A stretch of DNA of 64,000 nucleotides. Source: Gari tellinella. Taxonomy: Eukaryota > Mollusca > Bivalvia > Cardiida > Psammobiidae. The position numbers and the translations under genes were made by a program. Where the stretch lies: NCBI GenBank assembly GCA_922989275.2, contig OV277858.1, forward strand, positions 14,148,227-14,212,226, given 5' to 3'. This document shows, one piece after another, positions 1 to 10,913 of the stretch. The notes under the pieces were generated by a model. It did no database searches and was not told the origin of the DNA. It saw only the letters and a list, made by a program, of their open reading frames with translations. The stretch's first letter is position 1. Each line of letters opens with the position of its first letter.

Positions 1-299
1 GAAACGGCGTAGTACTTCGTCTTATTTCCGTCGTCAAATTATGTCAGACAGTTTGAGTGATTAGGACCATACCATTTAACCATTAGATTCTACTATTGGA
101 CATTGATATTCCACTGGAAAACAGGATTGTGACACAGAATTGTATACACCCGAGATCAGTTATCAGGTAAGTTGATTTTAATGGTATTATTCTCGACTGT
201 TTTGTCTGAAATGTCGAAAATTCGACGAAATTGACATCAGATTTGTGCGGCTGCAATTATTGTATCCAGGCATATCTATCAAGTCTAAAACATACAAAT
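1..299. other. Unassigned left edge with a possible splice donor
   Basis: No coding frame or repeat is recognised here. Bases 162-172 read ATCAGGTAAGT, a very good match to an animal 5' splice site (exon would end at 166, plus strand). All three upstream frames contain stops, so if it is real the exon would be untranslated. It lies just outside the left arm of the inverted duplication, whose exon-like block is on the same strand. One short consensus is weak evidence. Confidence 0.2.
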
Positions 300-733
300 C
301 GCGTTACATTATAACCGAATAATCCCCCGATAATATCTTTGCGGGACTGTCGGTTTACACTGTACCCAAGATGGTTAACAACGACAACGCTAAATTGTAA
401 TTTGTAGGCTACACGAAGGCAAACCTATGTTTTGATATAAACTCTACATCAATAAGAAATGTCTGAAATGATTAAGAGCTAGAGACAACCAGTCGTTAAA
501 GGTGTGTATAAGCGCCATAGGCTTCTGTGAAAGAAAAGGATTTGTTTGATCCCAAATTGCGGAGGGTGATAACTGTAGGCTTTACAGAACAACATGCGGT
601 AGCGTGTTCAATTGATCAATTACCAATGTTTGCTGTTAAGGTTAGCAATTTGTGCAGAGTACGCTACAGTAGAGAAAACATTTTTCCTTCCAAATAATCC
701 CGGTAACATTACACTTTAACTTTTGGTTTCATT

Positions 734-787
734 GCAAACAGTTTGGAGTTGGTAACCCGGCGTCTGCTAAGCCTTCAAACTGTTTGC
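734..787. repeat. CAAACAGTTTG palindrome, left-arm copy
   Basis: Outer arms GCAAACAGTTTGGAG and CTTCAAACTGTTTGC flank a core with the half-motif CCCGGCGTCTG. The partner in the other arm (51191-51257) has both inner arms, so this copy seems to have lost about 13 bp of one inner arm. It belongs to a dispersed palindrome family found across the window. Confidence 0.7.
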
Positions 788-889
788 CACTCAATTTAAA
801 ACTGGTAGTCGGAGTTGTCAAAATATTGTCATTTACTATATTTCATTGCAATGCGTTTCGTTTGAACGGAAGAATACCGTTTTCTCCAC

Positions 890-1850
890 TCTGACTAATT
901 TAGAGCAAATCATTGAATAAATGGCCGTAGATGGTCATCGATTTCTTTACTGAACTCATGACTGTATTCGGATGGTTACATACTTGGCAGGCAGCGGGTA
1001 GTTTAACAACAGCGATTTAGGGTTTATTTTACTGTTAAATCATGCCGTTTGTTGTTTTTCATCGGCTCATACAAATTACAGTTCGACTCCCGGTCAAAGA
1101 CAATTAAATGCCATCTTTGAATATGTAGGGGAAAATCCGCTTTTGTTTATGAAGGCTTCCTTTTTTAAACTGACACTGATGAGTAATCAGTATCACTCTG
1201 AATTTAATACTTGCTAACTGCCACTTGATTTTTCTGATGAGAGATGAATTTCAGAGTGCAGATTTCATGTTAGAAGTCGAAAAAATAATTAATGTAAACA
1301 ACTTTTTTACAGAGGATACACTTTTTTTTATTGTTTTCTCCATCATGAATTATGAGTAGGGCAGTTATGACATGCACCAGGGACTGTGCCCGGCCCGTCA
1401 CTTTATCTGGACACCGTCAAACAAGTCAAAATGCTACCCCTGAAATCCTGAGCGCCAAAGAGGGGAGCCTTAAATGCCAGTTTTTAAAGTATTAGGCTTG
1501 ACTCGGGAGCTTGGGCCTGCATTAATCTGAAATTTTATTGTGACATTAACCTCTAGTGTGTTCAGGAACCGTATCGATTGCATCAATTGCATAAAAAAAA
1601 CATAACAATTTAACTAAAACAGACTGTTTGATATCGATTGTGAATGGCACGAACGGTATCATGGGTAGTTAGCCAACACGAACAAGAATACAATATGGTG
1701 ACCAAATGAGTTTACAAAAATAAGCGAACAGTCCCGAATTAATGTCTCATCAATAAACCAACATTTTCCGTACATAAATCGTTTGTACCCTTGAAAAGTA
1801 AATGAATCTGGGGCACAACTGTAAATCAACCTTTTTTATTCACACTTTTT
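890..1850. other. Left-arm segment without counterpart in the right arm
   Basis: No gene or confident element was recognised. Bases about 1670-1830 resemble 25240-25490 in the same orientation, with shared blocks around CGAACAGTCC, AATAAACCAAC and TTGAAAAGTAAATGAA. The rest is unassigned AT-rich sequence. Confidence 0.4.
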
Positions 1851-3248
1851 AGCTCACCTGGCACGAAGTGCCAATGTGAGCTATTGTGATCGCCCTGTGA
1901 CCGTCGTCGTCTATCCTGCTCACAAAAAGATAGTTAAGTGGCTAAAATTGACTAAAATAACTAGGCACATTAGTAAAAAAACATTAACCTGGCAGTTTCT
2001 TGTTACATTAACCTGGCCATTTCTTGTGACATTAACCTGGCCAGTTGTGGGACATAGGGTTAGGGGTTGGGTTAGCCTCCAGATCACTCTAAAACAAAGT
2101 TAGATTTCAATTATGTGGCTTACCACACACATTTTAACCACATAAAAGAGATAAAATAAAGAAGGCAATGGCCACTTAAATGGAGAATGTGGGTATGTCC
2201 GCACGCACGAAAGGTCCTTTGTTGGGTAAGGAGAACTATAGATTCCATTCATTCCGTGAATGCCCTATTGTTATTGTTTTTTTTTTTTTGCTATTGGGTA
2301 CTTTTAAACAAAAGACACATCCAACAAGTGCCCAAATGGTCAAGGACGTCCGTCCGTCGTCAAACTTTTTGTTAATAATCTTCTTGGAAACTACTGGGCC
2401 AATTTCTTCTAAACTTCATAGGATTGTTCCTTGTAGGGTACTCTCTCAGATGTCTTCAAATATAGGTCATCCAACTGAAATTGTTGTTGCCATGGCAACC
2501 AATTGAAAAAAACTTTATAAATCTTCTTGTCAAAAACTACTGGTCCGAATTGAAAATAATTTTACCCAAATGTGCCATTGGTTACATTTATCAGATTTTT
2601 TAAAATAATTTTCCTATCTTAAAAAATATGACCGCTAGTTGGTGGGGCAGATTTTCCTTATATGGCTATATAGTGAAAACCTTCTTGTCTGAAATCGATG
2701 ATCCGATTTGAAAGTAATTTCACACAAATGATTCATGGGGGACTCTCTTCGAGATTTTTAAAAATAATTCTGATATATAAAAAAACATGGCCCCGAGTTG
2801 TAGGGGCACATTTTCCATATGTTACTGTATAGTGAAAACTTTAAAAATCTTCTTCTGTGAAACTACTGGTCCAAATTGAAAATAACTTTACACAAATGAT
2901 CCATTAATAAATATATCAGATTGCTTAAAACCATTTTGTTATCTTAAAATACATGGCTGCCAGTAGGTGGGGCAAGCTTTCCTTATATTTCTGTATAGAA
3001 AATCTTTAAAAATCTTTTCCCCGAAACTGTTGGTGTACTTTAAGAATATTTTTACACAAAAATGATTCATATGTGGCCCTTTGCCAGTTTACTTTAAATA
3101 CTCTTCCTAGCTCAAACATAACCACCAGTGGATGGGGTGAATTTACTGATGATGGCTTATATTGAAAACTTAACCATTACTGGTCCATTACCATGACCAT
3201 AACCATAGGTACCAGGTGAGCGATTAAGGGCCGCATGTGGCTCTTGTT
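1851..3248 (+). mobile_element. AGCTCACC-family dispersed element, full length with internal insertion
   Basis: The 5' end is a hairpin: AGCTCAC, then GGCAC, loop GAA, GTGCC, then GTGAGCT, followed by ATTGTGATCGCCC and GTCGTC-type sequence. The 3' end has CAGGTGAGCGA and a second hairpin AGGGCC/GGCTCTT, ending CTCTTGTT. The body (2340-3180) carries degenerate tandem blocks containing AATCTTCTT...CTACTGGTCC and GGTGGGGCA...TTTCCTTATAT. Compared with the copy at 47950-49073, about 410 bp (roughly 1925-2335) are inserted near the 5' end, including the 24-bp triplication. There is no coding capacity. The family is non-autonomous and its transposition class is unknown to me. Confidence 0.7.
1981..2045. 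repeat. 24-bp tandem triplication
   Basis: Three copies of a 24-bp unit begin at 1981, 2005 and 2029, each starting ACATTAACCTGGC. They lie in the segment inserted into the surrounding dispersed element. The eight-residue periodicity in the overlapping short reading frame follows from the DNA period and is not evidence for a protein. Confidence 0.8.
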
Positions 3249-3585
3249 ACTAATTTTCTCAGACGCGCACTGCACATTATACTCAATACGAGGGTGCAGC
3301 AGTATGGATAGATAGAAAGACATGTCATAAACAAATTACAAAATAAAAATAATAGATCTATCTTAAAATATTCGTATCATCCATGAAAGAATTAAGTGCA
3401 ATTCAAATGCCTTTTAAAGATGACATTTGACACTGGCTACATTTAAAATTCTTTACCCCTGTGAATCAAGCAGTAGATCATCTCGATGCAAAATGTACCT
3501 TCCGCTTAATCATTTGATGTATACCCCTCTATAACCAGGACTAAACAATTCTTATTGATGGAATAAAAAATAGCTAACAACTTAC

Positions 3586-3665
3586 AGAACAGTGGAACTA
3601 AAGCAGAAAACATATTTAAATGCTCTCTGCTTTACTTCTTCTCATCTTTCTTTAAGTGACCACCT
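3586..3665. repeat. AAAGC-type hairpin element (left arm)
   Basis: Inverted arms AACTAAAGCAGAAAACAT and TGCTCTCTGCTTTACTT, followed by CTTTCTTTAAGTGACCAC. The partner at 49690-49768 reads AAGTAAAGCAGATAGC and TTTTCTGCTTTTAATT. This is one of at least five hairpins built on AAAGCAGAAAGC / GCTTTCTGCTTT in the window. Confidence 0.6.
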
Positions 3666-3801
3666 GCTGTATACAATAATGATAACTGTGGCCTCAGTTG
3701 TGTCTACAGAGTGGTTCCCTTAATTGCAAAACCTCATCCTTCCCAACTATGTTGGTTGTTTATCCTGAAAACCTACACATATTTTAAAATTATTTCAACA
3801 G

Positions 3802-4028
3802 GGGCAATGGTAATATGGTATGGATGTATCCCATAGATGAGTCAGATTTTATGGCATCAAAATACAAAATGGGTCATTTAGCACGGATGGATGATGAGGG
3901 ATGGAGAGATGATGATGTTTCAGGACAGCTGATTTCATCAAATCTCATTGATTGAGATGAAAGCCATGGTAGCATTACACTAACTAGGTACCAGACATTT
4001 CAATGGGAATTCAACAGCCACAAAATAG
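3802..4028 (+). pseudogene. Exon-like block, unknown protein, left-arm copy (broken)
   Basis: A good splice acceptor (TTATTTCAACAG) precedes 3802. From there one frame reads GNGNMVWMYPIDESDFM..., continues through DDEGWRDDDVSGQLISS, meets one in-frame stop (TGA at 3953-3955), then resumes with DESHGSITLTRYQTFQWEF. The inverted copy at 49303-49527 keeps the same frame with its own different lesions, and similarity is largely at the level of conserved residues. At the 3' border the right arm has ATAG followed by GTAAAT, while here it is ATAG followed by ATAAAT, so the donor is lost. I do not recognise the protein family. The reading as a decayed exon is an inference from frame conservation plus splice-like borders. 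Confidence 0.5.
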
Positions 4029-4165
4029 ATAAATTTTTGCTTCTTTCATTCAGAAAGTACATAAATTTAGAAAAAGTAAAATAAAAAACACCCACCTGTC
4101 AGCTGAGGTTATCCTTTATTGAAATTGCGACATGGTAAAAAAACATGCTACTCATCATGGACTTT

Positions 4166-4229
4166 CAAACAGTTTTGATACAGATAAGGCAACACTAATG
4201 CGGGACCTGGTCTGGATCTACTCTGTTTG
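4166..4229. repeat. CAAACAGTTTG palindrome, degenerate copy
   Basis: CAAACAGTTTTGATACAGAT opens this degenerate copy and CTCTGTTTG closes it; the inner part is heavily diverged. The partner in the other arm is 49107-49169. It is recognised mainly because both arms of the duplication hold it at the same place. Confidence 0.5.
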
Positions 4230-4348
4230 ACACTCAGAAGTCAGATTCTTATTCTGTTAGGTAAAATAGATGTTTATTGAAATTTATCATACAATACTGA
4301 GCATGTAGCTATTTGTGAAGACTATGTGTAATGTATAATAATTGTTAA

Positions 4349-6068
4349 CCCTCATCCGGAACTTTGGGGGTCCATTGGACCCCAACGGCCTTATTTTTGC
4401 TTGAAAAAAATATTCAGCCTTATGAAGCTTATGACGATTTTAGACATTGTTCCTATGACTGTTTTTGACACTTTGATACTAAATAGGTGAATTTGCATAC
4501 ATTTTAGTTTCAAAACACGGCTGAGGTGCAGCCGGACCCCAGAATTCTAAAGGTTGGTAAAATGTATTTCAGGCTATTTTAAAACCGTTACTTGTTGTTT
4601 ACAACTACAATTATGGCATTTATTGAATACTAGATAACCCCAATAATACTGTTCTTGAATTGCACATATAAATATATCTTTCACGATCTTGTGATATTAT
4701 AACCCCGGAGCGTCAAAAGGATCCACACTGTATGGAACAAATACAATTCTATATAACCTCAAATTATGCAAATGATTTCAAGATTCAAGTAAGTGTACTG
4801 TATTATATTTGGTTCTGGTTCTTTCTGGAAATTTCCATAGCAGTCATGGGCCAATATTGTTGACATTGACATTTAACCTTGACCTTATTGTACGTTGGTC
4901 AACGAGGTCAGGTCGGTCGGTATTTAAGGCGTCTATTTCAATGCTTTATTTTCATTCTTTAGTATATCAGATGCAACTATATAGCTACAGGTGAAGAAAG
5001 ACATACAACAGACAAACATGCTCCCATTAGGATGTTTGGCAAACGCTTGTTCAGCACTAGCTTAACCTAATGTTTGATACAATTTCTTGTTATTTCATTC
5101 ATGAATAAAAATGAATGTAATATATGATGATCGCAGGAAACCTCAACTCATAGTTCACTAAAGTGATAAAAAAATCTGGTGTAAACCATTGACCCAAACG
5201 AACCGTGGTTACACCTGTAACTGCGTCTAGGACACTATCATGCAGCTCATCAGACATGTGATGATGTGACGCAGACATAGTTATGAGAGCGTACTCAAGG
5301 CATGGTGTTAAGCAATTGATATTCAAAACTCATATCTCTTTACCATTTGAAGTTATGAGTGTGTTACTTTCATAACATGTGTTAACCATACTTAGTTTTA
5401 TCACATATATTTGACATGTCACTGTTTCAGTGTCAGCTTCATGAATACTGCACGGTGCTAAGACATGCACGGTGACAGGTCAAATAAATTGGACAACTAT
5501 TGCCATAAAATAATTGGAAGCAGAAACAAAGCTTAACAAATTGACAATATTGATCAGCTTGGAAGCTGTTTACGTTACATATGTTCCAAAAATAAGATTT
5601 TTAAATCAGTCGTGTTTAAAAGTTGTATAGTAACCTATATTAATATACATACATGTAAAGATTATTTGGGATCCACTGGACCCTAACCATATTTTAGTCA
5701 TTTTCTTCTAAATGTTTACATAGTTTAGTAAAATATACACCATCAATGTAACAAAAGGTATATCTAGTGATAAATATATCCACATTTCCCCATCTGTACA
5801 TTTTCTGCGCAAGTTATTACCAAAAAATCGATTTTACAGCAAAAAACGTAGTATTTTGTGTTACTTTGGTCATTGGTTGCTATGATAACGGTTAAAGCAA
5901 CGTATCTGTTTTATCATTTCAATATAGAATAAACACAACAATTTATCATGCGGCATCAGTTATGTCACACATGCCTATCTTGACTTATAAAATAACAAAA
6001 ATGCACAATGGGGTCCAATGGACCCCAAAAGTCTCATAACGGAAGTTTTTGCAAGGTCCGGATGAGGG
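4349..6068 (+). mobile_element. piggyBac-like non-autonomous DNA transposon, copy 1
   Basis: Terminal inverted repeats CCCTCATCCGGAAC... and ...AGGTCCGGATGAGGG bound 1720 bp. The left flank is TTAA (4345-4348) and the right flank TTTA (6069-6072). piggyBac elements are known to insert at TTAA and to begin with CCC, which is the basis of the call. Subterminal palindromes GGGTCCATTGGACCC and GGGTCCAATGGACCC lie inside each end and related ones occur at about 4526 and 5668. No transposase frame is present. A second copy of nearly the same length is at 15140-16853 with unrelated flanks, so the two are independent insertions. It occupies the left-arm position taken by a different element in the right arm. 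Confidence 0.75.
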
Positions 6069-6596
6069 TTTAGGGTTGTACCTTCAAGTACTTGAACCAG
6101 ATACAAACTGCAAACAGTGTAGACTCACATGAAAAATATGAAGTATCTATCAAATGTAGCTGCAAAGTTGTGGCCTATGTCAAGTTCACCCTATTTGACC
6201 TTTAGATGACATCTACATGGCCTTGACCTTTGTCTGACTTAACCCAAGTTGTACTGTTCTTACGAGATTCTTTAATGCACATGCCAAAATGAAATCTCTA
6301 TCACGTGAAGTCATAAAGTTATAGACTTATGGCCAATGCTAAATTCTGCCTATTTGGCCTTTAAAAGCTGAATCTCCTTTAATGCAAAATATTTTCGTAT
6401 ATTATGTTATGATTTAGAGAGCCTACAAAGTACAGAATATAGTAAATATTTGAAAGAAAGCATTTGAAAGACAAGTTAAAGGCAATGTGTGTGGGGATTT
6501 AGATTGAAAAAATAAGCCAGTAATGTGTACAGTTCTGACAAAAACAGTATAATGATTTTCATTTCAGTCCATGAAATCTGATTTATGATTACGAGT

Positions 6597-6774
6597 CAGT
6601 GCTCCACATAAGTTGGAATAATCAGACCAAGTGCAGCTTTTCTTCATGTCAGCACCAACGGCTATGGTGTTACCATTCATAAGAGTTGTCTTGAGATCAG
6701 GATTCTGATAAGTAGGCACACCACTGGGTTTAATGTAGACATAAATAATTTGTTTTCAGTTATCTGTAGCCCTG
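6597..6774. mobile_element. hAT-like MITE, left-arm copy 1
   Basis: The ends read CAGTGCTCCACATAAG and TATCTGTAGCCCTG. Flanks TACGAGT and TATGAGT are a plausible decayed 7-8 bp target duplication. CAGGG-type ends and 8-bp duplications are typical of hAT elements. The orthologous copy at 47344-47522 ends CAGGG and CCCTG. Too short to code. Confidence 0.55.
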
Positions 6775-7211
6775 TATGAGTAGAACTATGTCAACATTAG
6801 TTTATTATCATTCTGATTTGACTTTAGCTCCATTGATTGAATACATATACCAGACATTCTAAAAAATTAATGGGAAAGTACACTTTAGCCAAAACCATGC
6901 CTTATTCACATGTTTCCATAAAGCCAAATAATACTTAACATTGCCTCCAAATTTCAGCTTATGCTTTATAAAGAATAGTTAAAGAACCTTCAACATAACC
7001 TCCTGCTTTTGCACAAGTAATTAAATGCTAAAGCAGGAAATTGTTAGAGACCACTAGTTTCACTGTGCGGAATAAAACCTGCTATTTGGTCAATGTGTTA
7101 AGTCGTACAAAAATTATAAAAGAAAACAATAACACAAAAGTCTTGAGATGTTTGAGGCCTGTAATGTGCCTTACACATAACAATAAATTATTGATGTATT
7201 ATCTATTGCAG

Positions 7212-7365
7212 AATCAGCATAGCCTTTATGGTGTTTCATACGCATTGCAATCTTAGGAATGTTTCCCTGCCTGAAGTGGTAAACAATGTAGGACAAGCAT
7301 CAACCATGACATTCAGCAGTTGTCTGTCCAAGATTGACTTTCATACAGATAGTCAGAGAGTGTGA
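7212..7365 (+). pseudogene. Second exon-like block of the left arm (weak)
   Basis: Both arms have TCTATTGCAG, an acceptor-like border, followed by a frame that in the left arm includes NVSLPEVVNNVGQASTM and then SKIDFHTDSQ. The right arm (46908 downwards) reads NVSLPEVVNNEGQALTM and SKIDFQTESQ. The beginning of the left block is shifted by an indel, and no clear donor site is seen. Conserved residues with synonymous differences suggest coding ancestry, but the stretch is short and the protein is unrecognised. Confidence 0.3.
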
Positions 7366-7444
7366 GGAAAATGAAAATGATTTTTTTCAAAAGAGAACAA
7401 CATAATTATGTGCTGAATTGGAGTAATAAATATATGAACTGATC

Positions 7445-7623
7445 AGAGCGATGGATAAGTTAAAATGGATCAAATTCCATGTCAGCACCAATACCTTTGG
7501 TGTGTTTTAACTAATCATTAAAATTGTCTCTTTGAACCAATTCTAATGAGTAGTCACACCATATGGTTTAATGCAGACATAAATATTTAAGTTCTTGAAG
7601 TACTCCCCTTATGGGGAGCCCTG
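7445..7623. mobile_element. hAT-like MITE, left-arm copy 2
   Basis: The right end is GGGGAGCCCTG at 7623 and the left end a degenerate AGAGCGATGGATAAG. The interior shares the block from ATGTCAGCACCAATACC to GTAGTCACACCA with the copies at 6597, 38660, 46449 and 47344. The right-arm partner is 46449-46702. Confidence 0.5.
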
Positions 7624-8051
7624 TATCCATGTTAATTATTAAAAAGAAAAACTATGCTTTTGTAATTTGTGACAAATGTTTTAATATAATCTCTAAAAGC
7701 TGTAAGTATGTATTTATGAAATTGAAACGTAACTTAAGTGTTGTTGTGTTGTTATTGCTGTGTATTATCAGAACTGATGAAATGAAAAAAAAAGCAAATT
7801 CAATACACTTAACGAAATATTTTTCCTGTTGTATTTATAAATAATTCCTAAAGTGCCAGTAAAAAAATCAGAATTGAAAACCCTAGAGAACCTTAATTTT
7901 AACAAGATCATGTTTTTCTTTTTGTCAATGTGATATTTTACTCTCTGACACACTTATTTTGAATTTCGATGCCAACAATTGTCTCATGTACAGTAAAACA
8001 TCTAATACAATCACTACATGATGTCCAATTGTTGGTGTGCAAGACAACTTT

Positions 8052-8142
8052 GTCAAGTGACTGCATTATGCAAGAATATTTTGATAAAAATAAAGCACAA
8101 AGCCCATTAGGTGCTTTTTGATTACTTTCACCTTGCTTTATC
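8052..8142. repeat. AAAGC-type hairpin element
   Basis: Arms GATAAAAATAAAGCACAAAG and AGGTGCTTTTTGATTACTTTCACC form an imperfect hairpin, flanked by AAGTGACTGC and TTGCTTTATCC. The partner 45261-45352 is more symmetric, with AGTAAAGC...CAGAAAGC opposite GCTTTCTGCTTTACTTT. Confidence 0.5.
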
Positions 8143-8195
8143 CCTTTCCTCCATTGCAAAAAGTGAAAATCTCCTATATCAAACTATGTAAAAAA

Positions 8196-8281
8196 CACTG
8201 ACTGCTTAAAGTAATATGAAAGTAACTTTTTGCCGGAAGATCCTGTCAGAGCTTTATGCTTTACTTTTATCTTGCTTTAAA
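8196..8281. repeat. AAAGC-type hairpin element
   Basis: Begins CTGACTGCTTAAAGTAAT and ends GCTTTACTTTTATCTTGC; the arms pair around AAGATCCTGTCAGAGCTTT. The right-arm partner is 45124-45206, with AAGTAAAGCAAAAAGCTC and GAGCTCCCTGCAAAAAG. Confidence 0.5.
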
Positions 8282-8454
8282 CTACTACATGTGCTCAAAA
8301 CAGTCACTAGGTAGCAATTACTCATTTGATATCCTTATACTGAGGTGTATGTAGAGGTGTTGTAGGCACTTCTGTGGAGGAAAGGGAGAATGTATGGTCT
8401 CTGTTATACAGAATGCAAGTTTTGACCACACAACATTGCTGTATTTTGCATTAT

Positions 8455-8700
8455 TTGTATTCCCCCGCACGACTTAGTTGGGGTATATTTGTTCTTGGTC
8501 TGTCTGTCTATTCGTCTGCACACAACTTTAATCTGGGCCATAATTTTTGAATAACATGGGCTAGATACTTTATATTGTGTATGTGTACTCACCTCAAGGT
8601 CAGTACAACTTGGGTCATGTCCTGCAAAGGTCAAGGTCATTTAGAGGTTAAATCCATTGAAAAGGGAGATGCCTCATCCTATATTATTACAAGTGAATAG
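8455..8700 (+). repeat. Dispersed repeat beginning CCCCCGCACGACTTAG
   Basis: Starts with an imperfect hairpin (CCCCCGCACGACTTAGTTGGGG), followed by a TCTG microsatellite, then sequence around CATAATTTTTGAATAACATG and GTGTACTCACCTCAAGGTC. The right arm has the same block at about 44225-44482. The downstream part TCAAGGTCATTTAGAGGT resembles blocks near 6210, 47850 and 50680, so it is a repeat and not only a duplicated segment. Antisense short frames here are not genes. Confidence 0.5.
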
Positions 8701-9040
8701 GAAGGGAGGTAACTCATCCTAACTGCCCATAACTCTTTGATCATGTGATCATTTCTTAATTTAGAAATAAGTCATCATTATGACATTTTACAAACCTTGT
8801 TATGACGATGACGTCATTATGACATCAGATGACGTCATGATACTATGATGATGATGCATTTGAGTAAGCTAGAACAAACATTTTTCTTTATATATTGCAA
8901 CAACAAGGAGTACAATTATAGCCTGCTGTATGATTTTATTTGAAAGCTAAATGAATACATTGCAGTGACAAAAACCTCGGCCATATGGGGGAATTTGTCA
9001 CTTTGTGTGACACCATTCTCTTTCGTCATCCTATTTTTAT

Positions 9041-9352
9041 TAGTTCACCCGAGACTTTACAAGTGAACTATAGTGATCAGTAGATGCCTGTTGTTCATCT
9101 AGCGGCCATATATATACCCCTATCAAAATCATATTTGCTCAGGATAAGTATCTTGAAGAGTTATATAGCTCCACTTTGAATATGGATCGTATGGGGTCAA
9201 AAAGCAGGTCACAATGTCATATCTTAGATGGTAATTTATTAGGACTCTAGGTAAAAGTACCACAATATTGTCAAAATCAAGAAGCTTTAACTTTTACTTA
9301 TTAGTACAATTTTGCTTTTATTTCCGTCCATAGGCAAAGCCTAAATACATAT
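9041..9352 (+). mobile_element. AGCTCACC-family relative, partial, left arm
   Basis: It opens with the family hairpin in altered form: AGTTCACCCGAGACTTT pairing with AAGTGAACT, followed by ATAGTGATCAG, equivalent to ATTGTGATCG in other copies. It is cut off at 9352, the inner limit of the inverted duplication. The partner is 42837-43170. Confidence 0.55.
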
Positions 9353-9790
9353 TATCTCCCAGGTTACTTATAATAACTTGTGAATGAATGTCGTGCTAAT
9401 GGCGATATCTCGCATGATGTTGTTGACGTGGCTTTATGATACAATAAAGCAGGGAAATGTTATTTTTGTCATATTACCGTAAACTCATAGAATGCTGGGT
9501 AATTAATTTTACCTGAGACAAAATTTGGAATGTTACTCTTTTTAAAATAGTATTTTCTACATTTTATTCGGCGCTATATGACTTTTTGTGTGATGCAGTG
9601 ACCTACGACCAATCATATCCATCATGAATTTCAAACCAGGTGTTAAACAATGTTAAAAGTTTAAACTTTATTCCTATTACAGGTGTACATCGATTACGAA
9701 ACAAGCTACACTAACCTATACAAATACCTCTCAATGGCTCAAATGGTGGCGTATTCGGTCAATTATGTGGGATGAAACCGGAGTGCCCGG

Positions 9791-10909
9791 ATAAATAAAT
9801 ACGAAAGACTCAAGCAGGAAACGCAACACAAACAATACACCCACCTCTTAAGCAGAACACACACACAGTCATACCCTAACAAACACAAACACGCAATACT
9901 ATTCCTTCATCTACACACTAAATAGAAAAGAACACACAAGACAAACATAAAGCAACTGAATATAGGAGCCCGCCTTGGTACGGTCAGTAGCAATCAATAA
10001 TTAATTATAAATTAACCATTAACAACCACTTGGGGTTAAACCTGGGTTTAGGGGCGCCCAACCTCACTATTATCTGCTATATTCACCTATAAATACGAAC
10101 AGTGGACATAAAATATAAACCCTGTTCCAAAACCTTACAATCAAAAAGACCGCCAACACAGTTAGTAGATACATGTAAAACAACTAATACAAATTTTATG
10201 ACAAGAGTATTAGTAACACGGAAAAGAATTTAACATTCAAGCCCGTGTTAAAAATAGCCCACTATGGCAACCGTCAAGTTGTACTCAAGCGACTAGTCTG
10301 TATTCACGAGTAGGAGTAAGACATGGATGGTTTCAGGGTACGACAGTGTGGGAGAGAAAAAACAAAGTACGAAAATCCGACATAACTCTCCCGGTTAAGG
10401 TCGGCTTTAGAGATACATCATTATGTAGTGCTAAGCCCTGTCTGTCGTCGCACAACCAAAGAGGAAAGCATAGTTATCAATTGTAGATTGATCGATAACC
10501 AAACGTGAAGTGCGCAGCAATATGGTTGGATCATACTCTTTTTTGAGGAAAATTCTAATACGTTTTACAAACAGGATTTGAAAATGCATATGTCCAAGAA
10601 TCTTACGAAGTCTGTAAATAACATCACCATAAAACTCCGGATGTGAAATACCTTGCCGCAGAAAAAACTTTAAGTTACATTTATACTTGTTAATGAGAGG
10701 AAGATTTCTGTAAAAGAATTTAGAAAATGTTTTACGAAGTTTATGAAATCTGTACCCCTGTTTAAGAAGCTTTTCAGTAATAGTTTTTTACCAATGTGGA
10801 AGTCCTCAACAGCGGCACAGGCCCTAGCAAAACGAATAAACTGTGAAATATAAACCCCGTAAGATGTAGAACGTGTTTAGACGGGCGAGCAATAAACCTT
10901 CTGACATAC
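9791..10909 (-). mobile_element. Penelope-like RT element, 5'-truncated copy with 3' end
   Basis: On the minus strand this matches the 3' part of the copy at 21796-23388, from the C-terminal RT codons near 22325 through the untranslated region to the end ATTTATTTAT. The CA-rich stretch at 9835-9940 corresponds to the GT-rich 3' tail of the plus-strand copy. Its RT frame is interrupted. It is followed head-to-tail by a second copy cut at the same 5' point (10914-11836), period 956 bp. Penelope-like elements are known to form such partial tandem dimers, which supports the class call, but no GIY-YIG endonuclease is visible. Confidence 0.7.
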
Positions 10910-10913
10910 AAAT

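Larger units (their letters stand above)
300..9352 (+). repeat. Left arm of a ~9-kb inverted duplication
   Basis: This segment is matched in reverse complement by 42837-51690. Clear anchor pairs are 300-400 with 51690-51590, 734-787 with 51257-51191, 3802-4028 with 49527-49303, 6080-6270 with 47955-47780, 6585-7000 with 47540-47130, 7930-8150 with 45470-45250, 8700-8860 with 44250-44095, and 9041-9352 with 43170-42837. Some stretches are almost identical (around 6900-7000), others clearly diverged. Stretches without a partner include about 890-1850, the element at 1851-3248 and the piggyBac-like element at 4349-6068. The inner limit is abrupt: after CCTAAATACATATTA near 9352 the two arms become unrelated. 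Homology is seen directly; the mechanism is unknown. Confidence 0.85.
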
